NCBI GenBank assembly: GCA_019310525.1
Contig: JAFDEE010000036.1
Span: 1 to 49,639, forward strand
From: Deltaproteobacteria bacterium
Lineage (GTDB): Bacteria; Desulfobacterota; DSM-4660; Desulfatiglandales; HGW-15
Direction: 5' to 3'
Length of the DNA stretch: 49,639 bases
In this document: one piece after another, positions 26,597 to 35,151 of the stretch
How positions within the stretch are numbered: position 1 is the first letter of the stretch
Layout: each line of letters opens with the position of its first letter
Program-made: the position numbers and the translations under genes
The notes under the pieces: generated by a model
Database searches by the model: none
What the model was told of the DNA's origin: nothing
What the model saw: the letters and a program-made list of their open reading frames with translations, nothing else

Positions 26597-27514
26597 ATGT
26601 TTGATCCAGAAATCATTATTGACCAAATAATTAATGGACTTACCATCGGGGGAATCTATGCTCTGATCGCCTTAGGATACACCCTCGTTTACGGGATCCT
26701 CTTCATGATCAATTTCGCCCACGGGGAAATTTTCATGTTCGGCTCCTTTGGAGGGTACGTAGTACTGATGTACTTCGCAAACAGCGGATTCGCCTCCAAC
26801 CATCCGATCCTGGCGGTCATCATCGCCTTTTTAGGAGCCATGCTCGTCTCTTCCGTGCTCGGAGCACTGCTGGAGCGCATAGCTTACAGGCCCCTGCGAA
26901 AGGCCCCCAGGCTCGCCCCCCTGATCAGCGCTATCGGTGCCTCCATATTTCTCCAAAACGTCATGATGCTGATCATCAAAGGACGGATGCAGATCTATCC
27001 GGATATCATCCCCGAAGAATTTCTTGAGATCGGGCCCGCTACCATCTCATATTTCCAGATCTTCATCATCTTCAGTTCGTTTCTCCTCATGGCGGGACTC
27101 TACATCTTCATCCAGAAAACCAAAATCGGAAAGGCCATGCGGGCCGTGGCGGAAAACAAGGATGCGGCTTCCCTCATGGGGATCGATGTGGACCGGATCA
27201 TCCTGATCACATTCGTCCTAGGTTCAGCCCTGGCTGCGGCCGCAGGCGTCATGGTGGGGATGTACTACACCCAGATCAACCATATGATGGGTTTCATCCC
27301 CGGGATCAAGGCCTTCACCGCAGCCGTATTGGGAGGGATCGGCAACGTGGTAGGGGCGATGCTGGGCGGTTTTTTCCTGGGTATGGTCGAGGCCATGGGC
27401 GTCCTGGTGATGCCTTCCGAATACAAGGATGTTATCGCCTTCAGTCTCCTGGTGCTGGTGCTCATCTTCAGGCCCAGGGGTATACTGGGTGAAGTCGTAT
27501 CGGAAAGGGCATAG
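26597..27514 (+). CDS. livH: LIV-type ABC transporter permease LivH
   Basis: One of the two inner-membrane subunits of the importer. It opens with IIDQIINGLTIGGIYALIAL and YTLVYGILFMINFAHGE, the hallmark of LivH, and has eight or so hydrophobic helices. The cytoplasmic coupling loop AMRAVAENKDAASLMGIDVD is present. The ATG at 26597 best matches homologs, although GGAGGA is 13 nt away; an ATG at 26576 and a TTG at 26552 are alternatives. About 305 aa from the chosen start. Confidence 0.9.
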   Translation: MFDPEIIIDQIINGLTIGGIYALIALGYTLVYGILFMINFAHGEIFMFGSFGGYVVLMYFANSGFASNHPILAVIIAFLGAMLVSSVLGALLERIAYRPLRKAPRLAPLISAIGASIFLQNVMMLIIKGRMQIYPDIIPEEFLEIGPATISYFQIFIIFSSFLLMAGLYIFIQKTKIGKAMRAVAENKDAASLMGIDVDRIILITFVLGSALAAAAGVMVGMYYTQINHMMGFIPGIKAFTAAVLGGIGNVVGAMLGGFFLGMVEAMGVLVMPSEYKDVIAFSLLVLVLIFRPRGILGEVVSERA

Positions 27515-27523
27515 CGGAAAAAT

Positions 27524-28495
27524 ATGGGAAAAATAAAAGAAATCACTGACATGGTGCCGACCAAGGTATACCTCGGCACTCTTTTGCTGGTGGTCCTTCT
27601 GTTGCCCCCTCTCTTGGGAAATTACTGGACCCAGGTGATGGGGGATATTGGGATCTACATCATGCTGGGGATCGGGCTCAACGTGGTGATCGGTTTCGCC
27701 GGGCTACTGGACCTGGGATATGTGGCCTTTTTCGGCATCGGGGCATACAGTTACGCCTTGCTCGCATCCCCTCAATATGGAATCCACATTCCTTTCTGGC
27801 TCATGCTACCGGTCTGTATCGCCTTGGCCGCCCTGGGGGGAACGTTACTCGGTATCCCCGTCTTGAAATTGCGGGGGGATTACCTGGCCATCGTCACCCT
27901 TGGTTTCGGAGAAATCATCCGGATAGTGCTCAACAACCTGGATCCGGTCACAAACGGCCCCAAGGGCCTGCTCCGGATCGATCCACCCACTATCGGCAAC
28001 TTCACCGTGGACAGCCCCATGAAGTGGTACTACATGATCCTGGCCGGGATCATCTTCTCGATCTTCGTGGCCGACCGGCTCAACAATTCCCGTCTTGGAA
28101 GGGCCTGGGTCGCCATGCGCGAGGATCAGGATGCGGCGGCCCTCATGGGGATTAATATCCTGAGGACCAAACTCCTGGCCTTTACCATCGGTGCCTCATT
28201 TGCGGGCATCGGGGGTGCCATCTTCGCGGCAAGACAGGGATCCATCTTCCCTGAAAACTTCGGCATCATGGTCTCTATAAATGTCTTGTGCCTCATCATC
28301 ATAGGCGGTATGGGAAGTATTACCGGCGTTACTCTTGGTGCAATCGTGCTCATCGGGTTGCCCGAAGTCTTACGGGATGTACAGGAATACCGAATGCTTG
28401 CATTTGGAGGTCTCCTGGTAGCCATGATGATTTTCAGGCCCACCGGCTTTATTCCCTCGGCCAGGAGAAAAATGGAATTCAAGAAAGAAGAGTAA
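27524..28495 (+). CDS. livM: LIV-type ABC transporter permease LivM
   Basis: The second membrane subunit, pairing with LivH. It shows GIGLNVVIGFAGLLDLGYVA and FFGIGAYSYALLASP, typical of LivM, and the coupling loop VAMREDQDAAALMGIN. About nine transmembrane helices in 323 aa. It starts 9 nt after livH and its last bases lead directly into livG, so all are one transcription unit. Confidence 0.93.
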   Translation: MGKIKEITDMVPTKVYLGTLLLVVLLLPPLLGNYWTQVMGDIGIYIMLGIGLNVVIGFAGLLDLGYVAFFGIGAYSYALLASPQYGIHIPFWLMLPVCIALAALGGTLLGIPVLKLRGDYLAIVTLGFGEIIRIVLNNLDPVTNGPKGLLRIDPPTIGNFTVDSPMKWYYMILAGIIFSIFVADRLNNSRLGRAWVAMREDQDAAALMGINILRTKLLAFTIGASFAGIGGAIFAARQGSIFPENFGIMVSINVLCLIIIGGMGSITGVTLGAIVLIGLPEVLRDVQEYRMLAFGGLLVAMMIFRPTGFIPSARRKMEFKKEE

Positions 28496-28503
28496 TCAAA
28501 GGG

Positions 28504-29316
28504 ATGAATGTGATCCTAAAAACAAAGAGACTGACCAAAAAATTCGGTGGTCTTACGGCCCTTGACAGTATCGATTTCGAGATGACCCAGGGGATGATTG
28601 CCGGCCTGATCGGGCCCAACGGGGCAGGGAAGACCACCCTTTTCAATTGCTTGACGGGGGTTTACCCGCTGGACGGGGGTGAGATGCTCTTCATGGGGAA
28701 AAGCATAGACGGCCTCAAGGAGCACGAAATCGCTCACCTGGGCATCTCCCGCACCTTCCAGAACATCCGGCTCTTCAACAATATGACCGCACACGAAAAC
28801 GTACTCGTGGGCCGACACTGCCGGATGAGAGCAGGAGTTTGGGGGGCCATCAGCAGAAACAAGGCCGCCATGCGTGAAGAGAAGGAGGCCGCCCTGAAGG
28901 CGGATGAACTTCTCGATTACGTGGGCTTGAAAGATAAGGCAAACGACCTGGCCAAAAACCTGCCATACGGCGACCAGCGACGGCTGGAGATTGCAAGGGC
29001 CTTGGCCACAGAACCGAGGCTTCTCCTCCTGGACGAACCCACCGCTGGTATGAATCCGCAGGAGACGGCCGCCTTGACCAAATTCATCTCGCGTATCCGT
29101 GATGAGCTGAATCTCACGATCCTTCTTATTGAACACGACATGCGGGTGGTGATGAATATCTCTGACAGGGTAACGGTCCTGGATTATGGGGTAAAAATCT
29201 CTGAAGGAACCCCGGAGGAGGTCCAAAAAGATCCAAAAGTCATCGAGGCCTATCTGGGCCGTCAGGCCCTTTCACTGGGAAAAAAGCGATCCACCAATGC
29301 TGCTGGGGAGAACTGA
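28504..29316 (+). CDS. livG: LIV-type ABC transporter ATPase LivG
   Basis: A cytoplasmic ATPase subunit of 270 aa. The motifs are Walker A GPNGAGKTTLFN, Q-loop ISRTFQNIRLF, signature LPYGDQRRLEIARAL, Walker B LLLLDEPTAGMNP and the switch histidine IEHDM. The AGMNP D-loop and the long insert after HRCRMRAG-like residues are typical of LivG. The ATG at 28504 is 8 nt after the livM stop. The stop overlaps the livF start by one base. Confidence 0.94.
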   Translation: MNVILKTKRLTKKFGGLTALDSIDFEMTQGMIAGLIGPNGAGKTTLFNCLTGVYPLDGGEMLFMGKSIDGLKEHEIAHLGISRTFQNIRLFNNMTAHENVLVGRHCRMRAGVWGAISRNKAAMREEKEAALKADELLDYVGLKDKANDLAKNLPYGDQRRLEIARALATEPRLLLLDEPTAGMNPQETAALTKFISRIRDELNLTILLIEHDMRVVMNISDRVTVLDYGVKISEGTPEEVQKDPKVIEAYLGRQALSLGKKRSTNAAGEN

Positions 29317-30044
29317 TGGGCAGGGCGGAAAAAATAGTATTACAGGTTCAGGATGTCCACACCTATTACGGAAACATTCATGCCCTCAAGGGCGTTTCCC
29401 TGAATGTCCGCGAGGGAGAAATCGTAACGCTGATCGGGAGCAACGGTGCAGGGAAAAGCACCCTGCTGAATACCATCTGTGGAATACTGAGGGCGAAGGA
29501 AGGAAAGATCCTCCTTCACGGAGCCCCGATCGAACACATGGTGGCCCACAAAATTGTAAAGGAAGGGCTCTGTCAGGTTCCGGAGGGAAGGATGATCTTC
29601 TCCAGGCTTACGGTAACGGAGAACCTGGAGATGGGAGCTTTCCTGCGACGAAATCCTGCGGAAATCAAGCGGGACATGGAAGGTGTATTTCAACTTTTCC
29701 CCAGGCTGAAAGAACGGAAAAACCAGATAGCTGGCACCCTGTCCGGAGGAGAGCAACAGATGTTGGCCATCGGAAGGGCCTTGATGGCTCGGCCCCACAT
29801 CCTGCTCCTTGACGAACCTTCAATGGGGCTTGCCCCTGTACTGGTCGAAACGATCTTCGATACCATCCAGGGAATCAACAAGGAAGGAACCACGATTCTC
29901 CTTGTAGAGCAGAATGCCCTGATGGCCTTTCAAATCGCCACCCGGGGATACGTGATCCAGACCGGTAACATTGTCCTGGAGGACAACACGAGTAACCTCC
30001 AGGAAAACGAAATGGTACAAAAACTTTACCTCGGCGTTGAATAG
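29316..30044 (+). CDS. livF: LIV-type ABC transporter ATPase LivF
   Basis: The second ATPase of the importer, 242 aa. The motifs are GSNGAGKSTLLN (Walker A), LCQVPEGRMIFSRLTV after the Q-loop, the LivF-type signature LSGGEQQMLAIGRAL, and LLLDEPSMGLAP. Its start overlaps the livG stop (TGATG), indicating translational coupling. It ends the transporter operon; a small minus-strand gene converges on it. Confidence 0.94.
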   Translation: MGRAEKIVLQVQDVHTYYGNIHALKGVSLNVREGEIVTLIGSNGAGKSTLLNTICGILRAKEGKILLHGAPIEHMVAHKIVKEGLCQVPEGRMIFSRLTVTENLEMGAFLRRNPAEIKRDMEGVFQLFPRLKERKNQIAGTLSGGEQQMLAIGRALMARPHILLLDEPSMGLAPVLVETIFDTIQGINKEGTTILLVEQNALMAFQIATRGYVIQTGNIVLEDNTSNLQENEMVQKLYLGVE

Positions 30045-30082
30045 CGCCTCGACGTCTTGTTACCCTTTATCCGTTTTTGCCA

Positions 30083-30274
30083 TCAGCCCACGATATATTC
30101 TTTAAGCTTTTCCTTTAATGAGTCCGGCCAGACTTCGTCATGAAGAAAGGCCTCGATCTCTTCCCTGCTCAGGGTGTCCAGGACCCTCTTGGGAAGCCTC
30201 CTGATGGCCTCCAGCCTTTCAGGAGAAGGGTTACCCCTTGGCACTTTGCTCTCTTCCATGTCGTTTTTCCTCAT
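30083..30274 (-). CDS. Small hypothetical protein
   Basis: A 63-aa hydrophilic protein (starting MRKNDMEESKVPRG, ending KEKLKEYIVG) that I do not recognise. It looks helical, rich in R, E and K, with LEAIRRLPKRVLDTL and REEIEAFLHDEVWP as likely helices; no cysteine or membrane segment. The start is chosen from AAAAAAGGT upstream of the ATG at 30274; a longer frame to 30349 has no ribosome site. Convergent with livF. It could be a real small protein or a chance frame. Confidence 0.45.
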   Translation of the reverse strand: MRKNDMEESKVPRGNPSPERLEAIRRLPKRVLDTLSREEIEAFLHDEVWPDSLKEKLKEYIVG

Positions 30275-30402
30275 CTTACCTTTTTTGTACTTGCACGTTT
30301 GAACCCTTTCATAAAAAAGGCGACCTGGCAACAGAAAAAAGCTCTGCATGCCCGCAAATTGTCTTCAACCCGATTGACGCCTGAAATCCCCTCCCTTTTT
30401 GA

Positions 30403-30432
30403 TTGACAACCCTCCCCGGGCTGTCTTATTTG
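30403..30432 (+). promoter_or_regulatory. Possible promoter of the BcrD-like gene
   Basis: A perfect -35 TTGACA; the best -10 is TATTTG at 18-nt spacing, which is weak. It would give a leader of about 100 nt. Confidence 0.35.
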
Positions 30433-30541
30433 GAGATGGGCCGCAGTTCTTTTTTCCGGGAGCGGGCATATGGGGCCGGGCAGTGATTATTCGACATCAA
30501 GGCAACGCCCGTCACCCCGAGACGAACATGGGGAGAATACC

Positions 30542-31342
30542 ATGTCCTGTGTATTGGGTATTGATATTGGTTCCGCCCATTCAAAATGCGTCCTCCTTTC
30601 CGAGGGAAAGGTGATCGAGCGCATCGACCGCCCCTCTGGAGGAGATTTTGCCGTCACGGCCGATGAGCTCCGCCGGGACCTTCTCGCCCGAACCGGGATT
30701 TCTCCAGAGGCGATTGAAAGGACTATAGCCACCGGGTACGGGGCCAAGAGCGTTGGTTTTGCATCCGATACGAGGTCGGACATCACCTGCCACAGCATGG
30801 GCGTTCACCTCCTCCTGCCGTCAGCAAGGACGGTTATCGACGTGGGAGACCTCTACAGTAAGGTCTTCAAGGTAGATGGAAGAGGGCATGCAAACAACTT
30901 TCTGTTGAGCGGAAAATGTGCAGGTGGAAGCGGAAGGGTGCTTCAAGTCATTGCAAAGGTACTCCACGTCCCGGTGGAGGATATCGGAGAGATGTCCCTG
31001 AGGTCAAAAAATCGGGTGGATTTCAACACCGGATGCGTAGTGTTCGCCGAATCCGAGGCGGTCTCCAGGATCGCCGAAGGGGTCCCCAAGGAGGACCTGT
31101 TGGCTGGAATCCACCGGGCCCTCGCCGCCCAGATTTACAACCTTGCTGAAAGGCTGGGGATTGAAACGGAACTGGCCCTCGTGGGCGGCGGAGCTCGGGA
31201 TGTGGGTCTGGTAAAGGCCCTGGAAGAGATCTCCGGCGGAAAAGTTTTAGTTCCTGAGGAACCCCATATGACGGCGGCCCTTGGTGCAGCCATCATCGCG
31301 GAGACCGAGACCATGGAGCCCACGGAACCGATCCCCCATTAG
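30542..31342 (+). CDS. BadF/BcrD-type ATPase subunit with divergent phosphate motif
   Basis: Member of the BcrA/BadF/HgdC ATPases, which couple ATP hydrolysis to low-potential electron transfer into benzoyl-CoA reductases or 2-hydroxyacyl-CoA dehydratases. It opens VLGIDIGSAHSK (phosphate-1 loop). The bridging [4Fe-4S] cysteines are Cys126 (GKCAGGSG) and Cys165 (TGCVVFAESE). The second phosphate motif, DIGGQDSK in the paralog at 34169, reads DVGDLYSK here; from memory BcrD also departs from the canonical motif at this place. This suggests the non-canonical half of an ATPase heterodimer. 266 aa; GGGGAG precedes the ATG. It has its own hairpin at the stop codon, and the other three subunit genes start 217 nt later with a separate promoter. 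Confidence 0.85.
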   Translation: MSCVLGIDIGSAHSKCVLLSEGKVIERIDRPSGGDFAVTADELRRDLLARTGISPEAIERTIATGYGAKSVGFASDTRSDITCHSMGVHLLLPSARTVIDVGDLYSKVFKVDGRGHANNFLLSGKCAGGSGRVLQVIAKVLHVPVEDIGEMSLRSKNRVDFNTGCVVFAESEAVSRIAEGVPKEDLLAGIHRALAAQIYNLAERLGIETELALVGGGARDVGLVKALEEISGGKVLVPEEPHMTAALGAAIIAETETMEPTEPIPH

Positions 31343-31373
31343 TGTCCATCCATAAATAAAATCCGGACACTAA
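31339..31373 (+). terminator. Hairpin overlapping the stop codon; minimal repeat-end element
   Basis: A perfect 9-bp stem TTAGTGTCC/GGACACTAA encloses ATCCATAAATAAAATCC. The left arm plus loop is exactly the ATCCATAAAT-type terminus of the mosaic repeats, with the core missing. The TAG stop lies in the left arm. CAGTCTTTTCC follows, so partial termination is plausible. Confidence 0.6.
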
Positions 31374-31413
31374 CAGTCTTTTCCATACGGTTTGGCAAGG
31401 AAACCCCTCATTC

Positions 31414-31442
31414 TTGATCTTTCAACGCGGTTCCGGTATATA
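31414..31442 (+). promoter_or_regulatory. Promoter of the three-gene CoA-ester reductase/dehydratase operon
   Basis: TTGATC, a 17-nt spacer and TATATA. The transcript would start near 31449, 110 nt before the first ATG. Confidence 0.55.
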
Positions 31443-31559
31443 TTGCCCGCAGATGCCTGAAATCAGGACTTTCCACGATTCCCTTTTCGGTGGTGTTCAT
31501 CGCGGCCGGCGGACCACGAGTTCCCGCGCGAACATCCAGAGTACAAGGAGATTCAGCTA

Positions 31560-32720
31560 ATGAATGCCAAGAACAGCGTCATCTCATCGAAAATCGACAT
31601 CCTTTACCGGGACTACGGGCAAAGGGCCCGGGAACTGGCGAAAGAGGGCGAAAAACTCATCGGTTACGTCTGCTCTTTCGTGCCGGTGGAAATGATCACG
31701 GCTGCAGGGTGCATCCCCTTCCGGATCCGTGGGGACGTCCATGAACCTATCACAAAGGGTGACACCTTGCTCGAGACCATCGTATGCCCCTTCATCCGGA
31801 GTTGCTTCGACCTCGCACTGAAGGGAAGGTACGACCTCCTCTCGGGAATCGCCATCCCCCACGGGTGTGACAGCATGACAAGGAGTTACAGCACCTGGAG
31901 CTACGGTCTTGAACTTCCTTACTCTTATTTCATCAATATTCCTTCGGTTGTAAAAGAATCCAGCCTTGAATTTTTCCAAGAGGAACTCAAGGCTTTCAAA
32001 AAAAGTCTGGAGGACTTCGTTGGACACGAGATCACGGAGGAGGACCTCTCGGGAGCCGTGCATCTTCACAATGAATACAGGGACAAGGTCAGGCGTCTCT
32101 ACGAGTTCAGAAAACCGGATCCCCCCATGATCACCGGCCTGGAACTGACGAAGGTCCTGACCGTTGGGACGAGCCTCCCGGTCGAGGAGGCTAATCGCCT
32201 ACTGGACGAAGTGCTCGCGGAACTTGAAGGGAGAGAAAAACCTCCCACAGGGAAGAGGCCTAGAATTCTTATTGATGGGGCCTGCATCGACAACGTTGAG
32301 CTGGTGAGGATCCTGGAGGAAAGCGGCGCCAATGTAGTGGCGGACGCCGTCTGCAATGGAGCCCGGGATACCTTCCCCCGTACCGACGAAACCACCGACC
32401 CCATCGCGGCCCTGGCTGAACGTTACCTGGTCAAGATCAACTGCCCCAAGACTTACAGAGAAAACAAGGCGGGTACCTTTGAAGGAGACATCGCGGACCG
32501 CTTCGGTGATATCGGCAAGTATGCCGCGGATTACCACGTGGAGGGGGCCGTCTTGTTCGTTTACAAGTACTGCGATCCCTTCGGCTTCGAGGTGCCGGCA
32601 AGAAAAGTCTACTACGAAACCATCCAGGTCCCGATGCTTTACGTTGAAGACCTTTACAGCTCAGGCAGCATAGGCCAACTTAAGACCCGGATCCAGGCAT
32701 TTCTAGAAATGATCGCTTGA
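31560..32720 (+). CDS. BcrC/HgdB-like catalytic subunit (2-hydroxyacyl-CoA dehydratase family)
   Basis: One of the two catalytic subunits expected to bind the CoA ester and a [4Fe-4S] cluster. The family layout is clear: GEKLIGYVCSFVPVEMITAA near residue 35, GDTLLETIVCPFIRSCFD with two cysteines, then IPHGCDSMTRSY. The C-terminal half repeats a Rossmann-like unit (RILIDGACIDNVELVRILEE, then VYKYCDPFGFE). The 386-aa length equals that remembered for BcrC/BzdN and is close to HgdB. AAGGAG lies upstream of the ATG. It is followed by the larger subunit after 32 nt. Benzoyl-CoA reductase, 2-hydroxyglutaryl-CoA dehydratase or another substrate cannot be separated from sequence alone. Confidence 0.85.
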   Translation: MNAKNSVISSKIDILYRDYGQRARELAKEGEKLIGYVCSFVPVEMITAAGCIPFRIRGDVHEPITKGDTLLETIVCPFIRSCFDLALKGRYDLLSGIAIPHGCDSMTRSYSTWSYGLELPYSYFINIPSVVKESSLEFFQEELKAFKKSLEDFVGHEITEEDLSGAVHLHNEYRDKVRRLYEFRKPDPPMITGLELTKVLTVGTSLPVEEANRLLDEVLAELEGREKPPTGKRPRILIDGACIDNVELVRILEESGANVVADAVCNGARDTFPRTDETTDPIAALAERYLVKINCPKTYRENKAGTFEGDIADRFGDIGKYAADYHVEGAVLFVYKYCDPFGFEVPARKVYYETIQVPMLYVEDLYSSGSIGQLKTRIQAFLEMIA

Positions 32721-32752
32721 TGCCGATTCCGCTTACAAGGAGGAATGAGGTA

Positions 32753-34156
32753 ATGGCTGAAGAACAACAGAAAAAGAAACACAAAAAGAGGAGGACCGCC
32801 ACCAAGGCGGCGGCCTCCATCGGCCCCATGGTGAAGGAATTCATCGCCGGCACGATCCGGGCAAGGGAAGAGGGAACCCACAAACTCGCCTATACCTTCA
32901 TCGTTTGTTGCCACGAAGAGATTCTTTACGCCCTGGACGTCCTGCCTGTCTGGACGGAGAACTTTGCGGGCGTATGCGGTGCCAAGAGGGATGCGGAGCG
33001 GTTCCTCCAACGAGCGGAATCCTTGGGCTTTTCCCGCTCTCTTTGCACATATGCCCTTTGCGGTCTCGGTTTCGACCAGTGGCGGGAGGAACTGGGGGAG
33101 ATGCCCCCGGATGCCCCTTGGGGCGGACAGGCGAGACCCGATTTCATGATATCCAGCGGACAGATCCTCTGTGATCCCCGCTCCAAATGGTATCAGGCGG
33201 CGCAGCAATTCATGCCGGATGTGCCCATCTACAACATCGATCTCCCTTATCCTCTTTTCGACCCGAAGAGAGATCACCGGGAGGTCTGGGGTTATTATCA
33301 TAAGTATATTGTTAAGGAACTCCGGGGCCTGATCGCCTTCGTGGAGGAGCAAACCGGCAAAAAGATGGACTATGATCGGTTGAAAGAGCTTGTCGAGCTG
33401 AGCGACAAGACCTGGAACCTGATCGAAGAGACCTACGACCTGCGGGCAGCCGTACCTTGTCCAATGGGAACCGGGGACGCCATGAATACGATGGTCCCCC
33501 TGTGCTTCAAGATGGCCACCCAGGAGGCCTACGACTTCTTCCTCAATCTCAGGGAAGAACTAAAAGAGAAGATCGCAAAGGGCGAAGGAGAGGTCCCCGA
33601 GGAGAAGTACAGGCTGATGTGGGGAGGAGGTCTCCCGGCATGGTACGCCCTCAGTGACTTCAACTATTTCAACAGCAAGGGCGCATCCTTCCCCGTGGAG
33701 ACCACCTATCGGATGGTGGCGCCCATCCACGAGATGGATATCCCCGAGACCGATGATCCCGTGGAACACCTGGCCTGGCGTTGGCTCGGTTACTGGACCT
33801 TCTGGTATGACAAGGCCAGGAAGCGACCCGGAAGCGAACCCGACGTGGAGCGCCTCATCGAATACATTGAGCGTTACAAAATCGACGGGGTCGTCATGCA
33901 CGAGGCCTTCTCTTGCAGGACGTGGCACGTGGGGCTCATTTGGCAGCTCCATCAACTGGCCAAAATATACAAACCCATTCCCGTGCTGATGCTCGGGGAA
34001 GACGGGAAGGAGAAGCCGGGGAAGAGGGAGATCCCTTCCCTGATCCTGGAAAGCGACATTATCGACATCACCTCTTATTCCGAGGTGGACACGAGAAACA
34101 AGATCGACGCCTTCATTGAAACCCTGGAATCCATCAAGAAAAGCCGGATCGGGTGA
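32753..34156 (+). CDS. BcrB/HgdA-like catalytic subunit (2-hydroxyacyl-CoA dehydratase family)
   Basis: The larger catalytic partner, 467 aa. After a lysine-rich N-terminus (KKKHKKRRTATK) come FIVCCHEEILYALDVLPVW and SRSLCTYALCGLG, holding the cysteines expected to ligate its cluster. The second half has RLMWGGGLPAWYALSDFNYF and GVVMHEAFSCRTWHVG, paralleling the usual domain pair. AAGGAGG lies about 10 nt before the ATG at 32753; an upstream in-frame start at 32717 would overlap the preceding gene and is less likely. The size is closer to BcrB/BzdO (about 440-450 aa from memory) than to most dehydratase subunits. The ATPase gene follows after 12 nt. Confidence 0.85.
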   Translation: MAEEQQKKKHKKRRTATKAAASIGPMVKEFIAGTIRAREEGTHKLAYTFIVCCHEEILYALDVLPVWTENFAGVCGAKRDAERFLQRAESLGFSRSLCTYALCGLGFDQWREELGEMPPDAPWGGQARPDFMISSGQILCDPRSKWYQAAQQFMPDVPIYNIDLPYPLFDPKRDHREVWGYYHKYIVKELRGLIAFVEEQTGKKMDYDRLKELVELSDKTWNLIEETYDLRAAVPCPMGTGDAMNTMVPLCFKMATQEAYDFFLNLREELKEKIAKGEGEVPEEKYRLMWGGGLPAWYALSDFNYFNSKGASFPVETTYRMVAPIHEMDIPETDDPVEHLAWRWLGYWTFWYDKARKRPGSEPDVERLIEYIERYKIDGVVMHEAFSCRTWHVGLIWQLHQLAKIYKPIPVLMLGEDGKEKPGKREIPSLILESDIIDITSYSEVDTRNKIDAFIETLESIKKSRIG

Positions 34157-34168
34157 GCAGGCCGAATA

Positions 34169-35011
34169 ATGGCAGACTATTTCGCAGGAATCGATATCGG
34201 ATCGACCATGACCAAGGCGGTGATCCTCGGGGAGGGGATCATCGCCTCAGTTATCGGTCCCACGGGTCCGGAGCAGAGGCGGCTGGCCAACCGGGTCATG
34301 GAAGACGCCCTAGGAGAGGCGGGTATCCCTTTCGATTCCATCACCTATATCATCTCTACCGGCTACGGGAGAATTAACGTTCCCTTCGCAGACAGGCAGG
34401 TCACTGAAATCAGCTGCCATGCGAAGGGAATTTCCCATCTTTTCCCACGGGCCCGAACCATCATCGATATCGGGGGGCAGGACAGCAAGGCCATACGGGT
34501 GGGCCCGGGCGGCAGGCCTTCCGATTTCGTCATGAACGACAAGTGTGCCGCAGGGAGCGGGCGCTTTGTGGAGGTGATCGCCGACACCCTGGGAATCAGG
34601 CTTGAAGACATGGGAAAGGTGTCCCTGGAGAGCACAAATCCAGCCCCTATCAGCAGTATCTGCACCATTTGGGCCCAGCAGGAGGTGGCGGCCAGTCAGG
34701 CGAAGGGGATTCCGATACCCGATCTGGTTGCCGGCGTGCACCGGTCCCTGGCCGACCGCGTGGTCCGGATGGCCAAACGGATCCGGATCGAGCAGGAAAT
34801 CATCCTGACAGGAGGGGGAGCGAAAAATATCGGCCTGGTGAAGGCCATGGAAGCCGAACTGGGGCAGGAGGTCCTGGTCCCGGATGAACCCTTGATCACA
34901 GGGGCACTGGGTGCGGCCCTGCTCGGGAAGGATATGGCCGACAAGGCCTTGAAAAGCGGCCGTCCTCTCGAAACCAAGGAACGGGTACTGGAAGAAATCC
35001 AAATCCTCTGA
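34169..35011 (+). CDS. BadF/BcrA/HgdC-type activating ATPase
   Basis: A 280-aa ASKHA ATPase that reduces the catalytic subunits in an ATP-driven step. All canonical motifs are present: AGIDIGSTMTKAV, IDIGGQDSK (residues 100-107), Cys126 in NDKCAAGSGRF, Cys165 in SSICTIWAQQE, and GGGAKNIGLVKAME. The two cysteines fall at the same residue numbers as in the paralog at 30542. This could be the canonical member of an ATPase heterodimer (BcrA/BzdP-like) or a homodimeric HgdC-like activator. It closes the operon, with a terminator 93 nt further on. Confidence 0.9.
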   Translation: MADYFAGIDIGSTMTKAVILGEGIIASVIGPTGPEQRRLANRVMEDALGEAGIPFDSITYIISTGYGRINVPFADRQVTEISCHAKGISHLFPRARTIIDIGGQDSKAIRVGPGGRPSDFVMNDKCAAGSGRFVEVIADTLGIRLEDMGKVSLESTNPAPISSICTIWAQQEVAASQAKGIPIPDLVAGVHRSLADRVVRMAKRIRIEQEIILTGGGAKNIGLVKAMEAELGQEVLVPDEPLITGALGAALLGKDMADKALKSGRPLETKERVLEEIQIL

Positions 35012-35103
35012 CCCCGTGGCAGGCAAAAGTGGCCATGGTTCGAGGGGCCGAAGGTTCTCCCCGGGTTATCCATGAATAGATTTCATCACTCGCCCCCTTT
35101 CTC

Positions 35104-35130
35104 AAGCCATTCCGAACCGGAATGGCTTTT
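35104..35130 (+). terminator. Terminator after the CoA-ester reductase/dehydratase operon
   Basis: A perfect 11-bp stem AAGCCATTCCG/CGGAATGGCTT with an AAC loop, then TTGG. It lies between convergent genes. Confidence 0.75.
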
Positions 35131-35151
35131 GGTTTCAGGTGTGCAAACACC

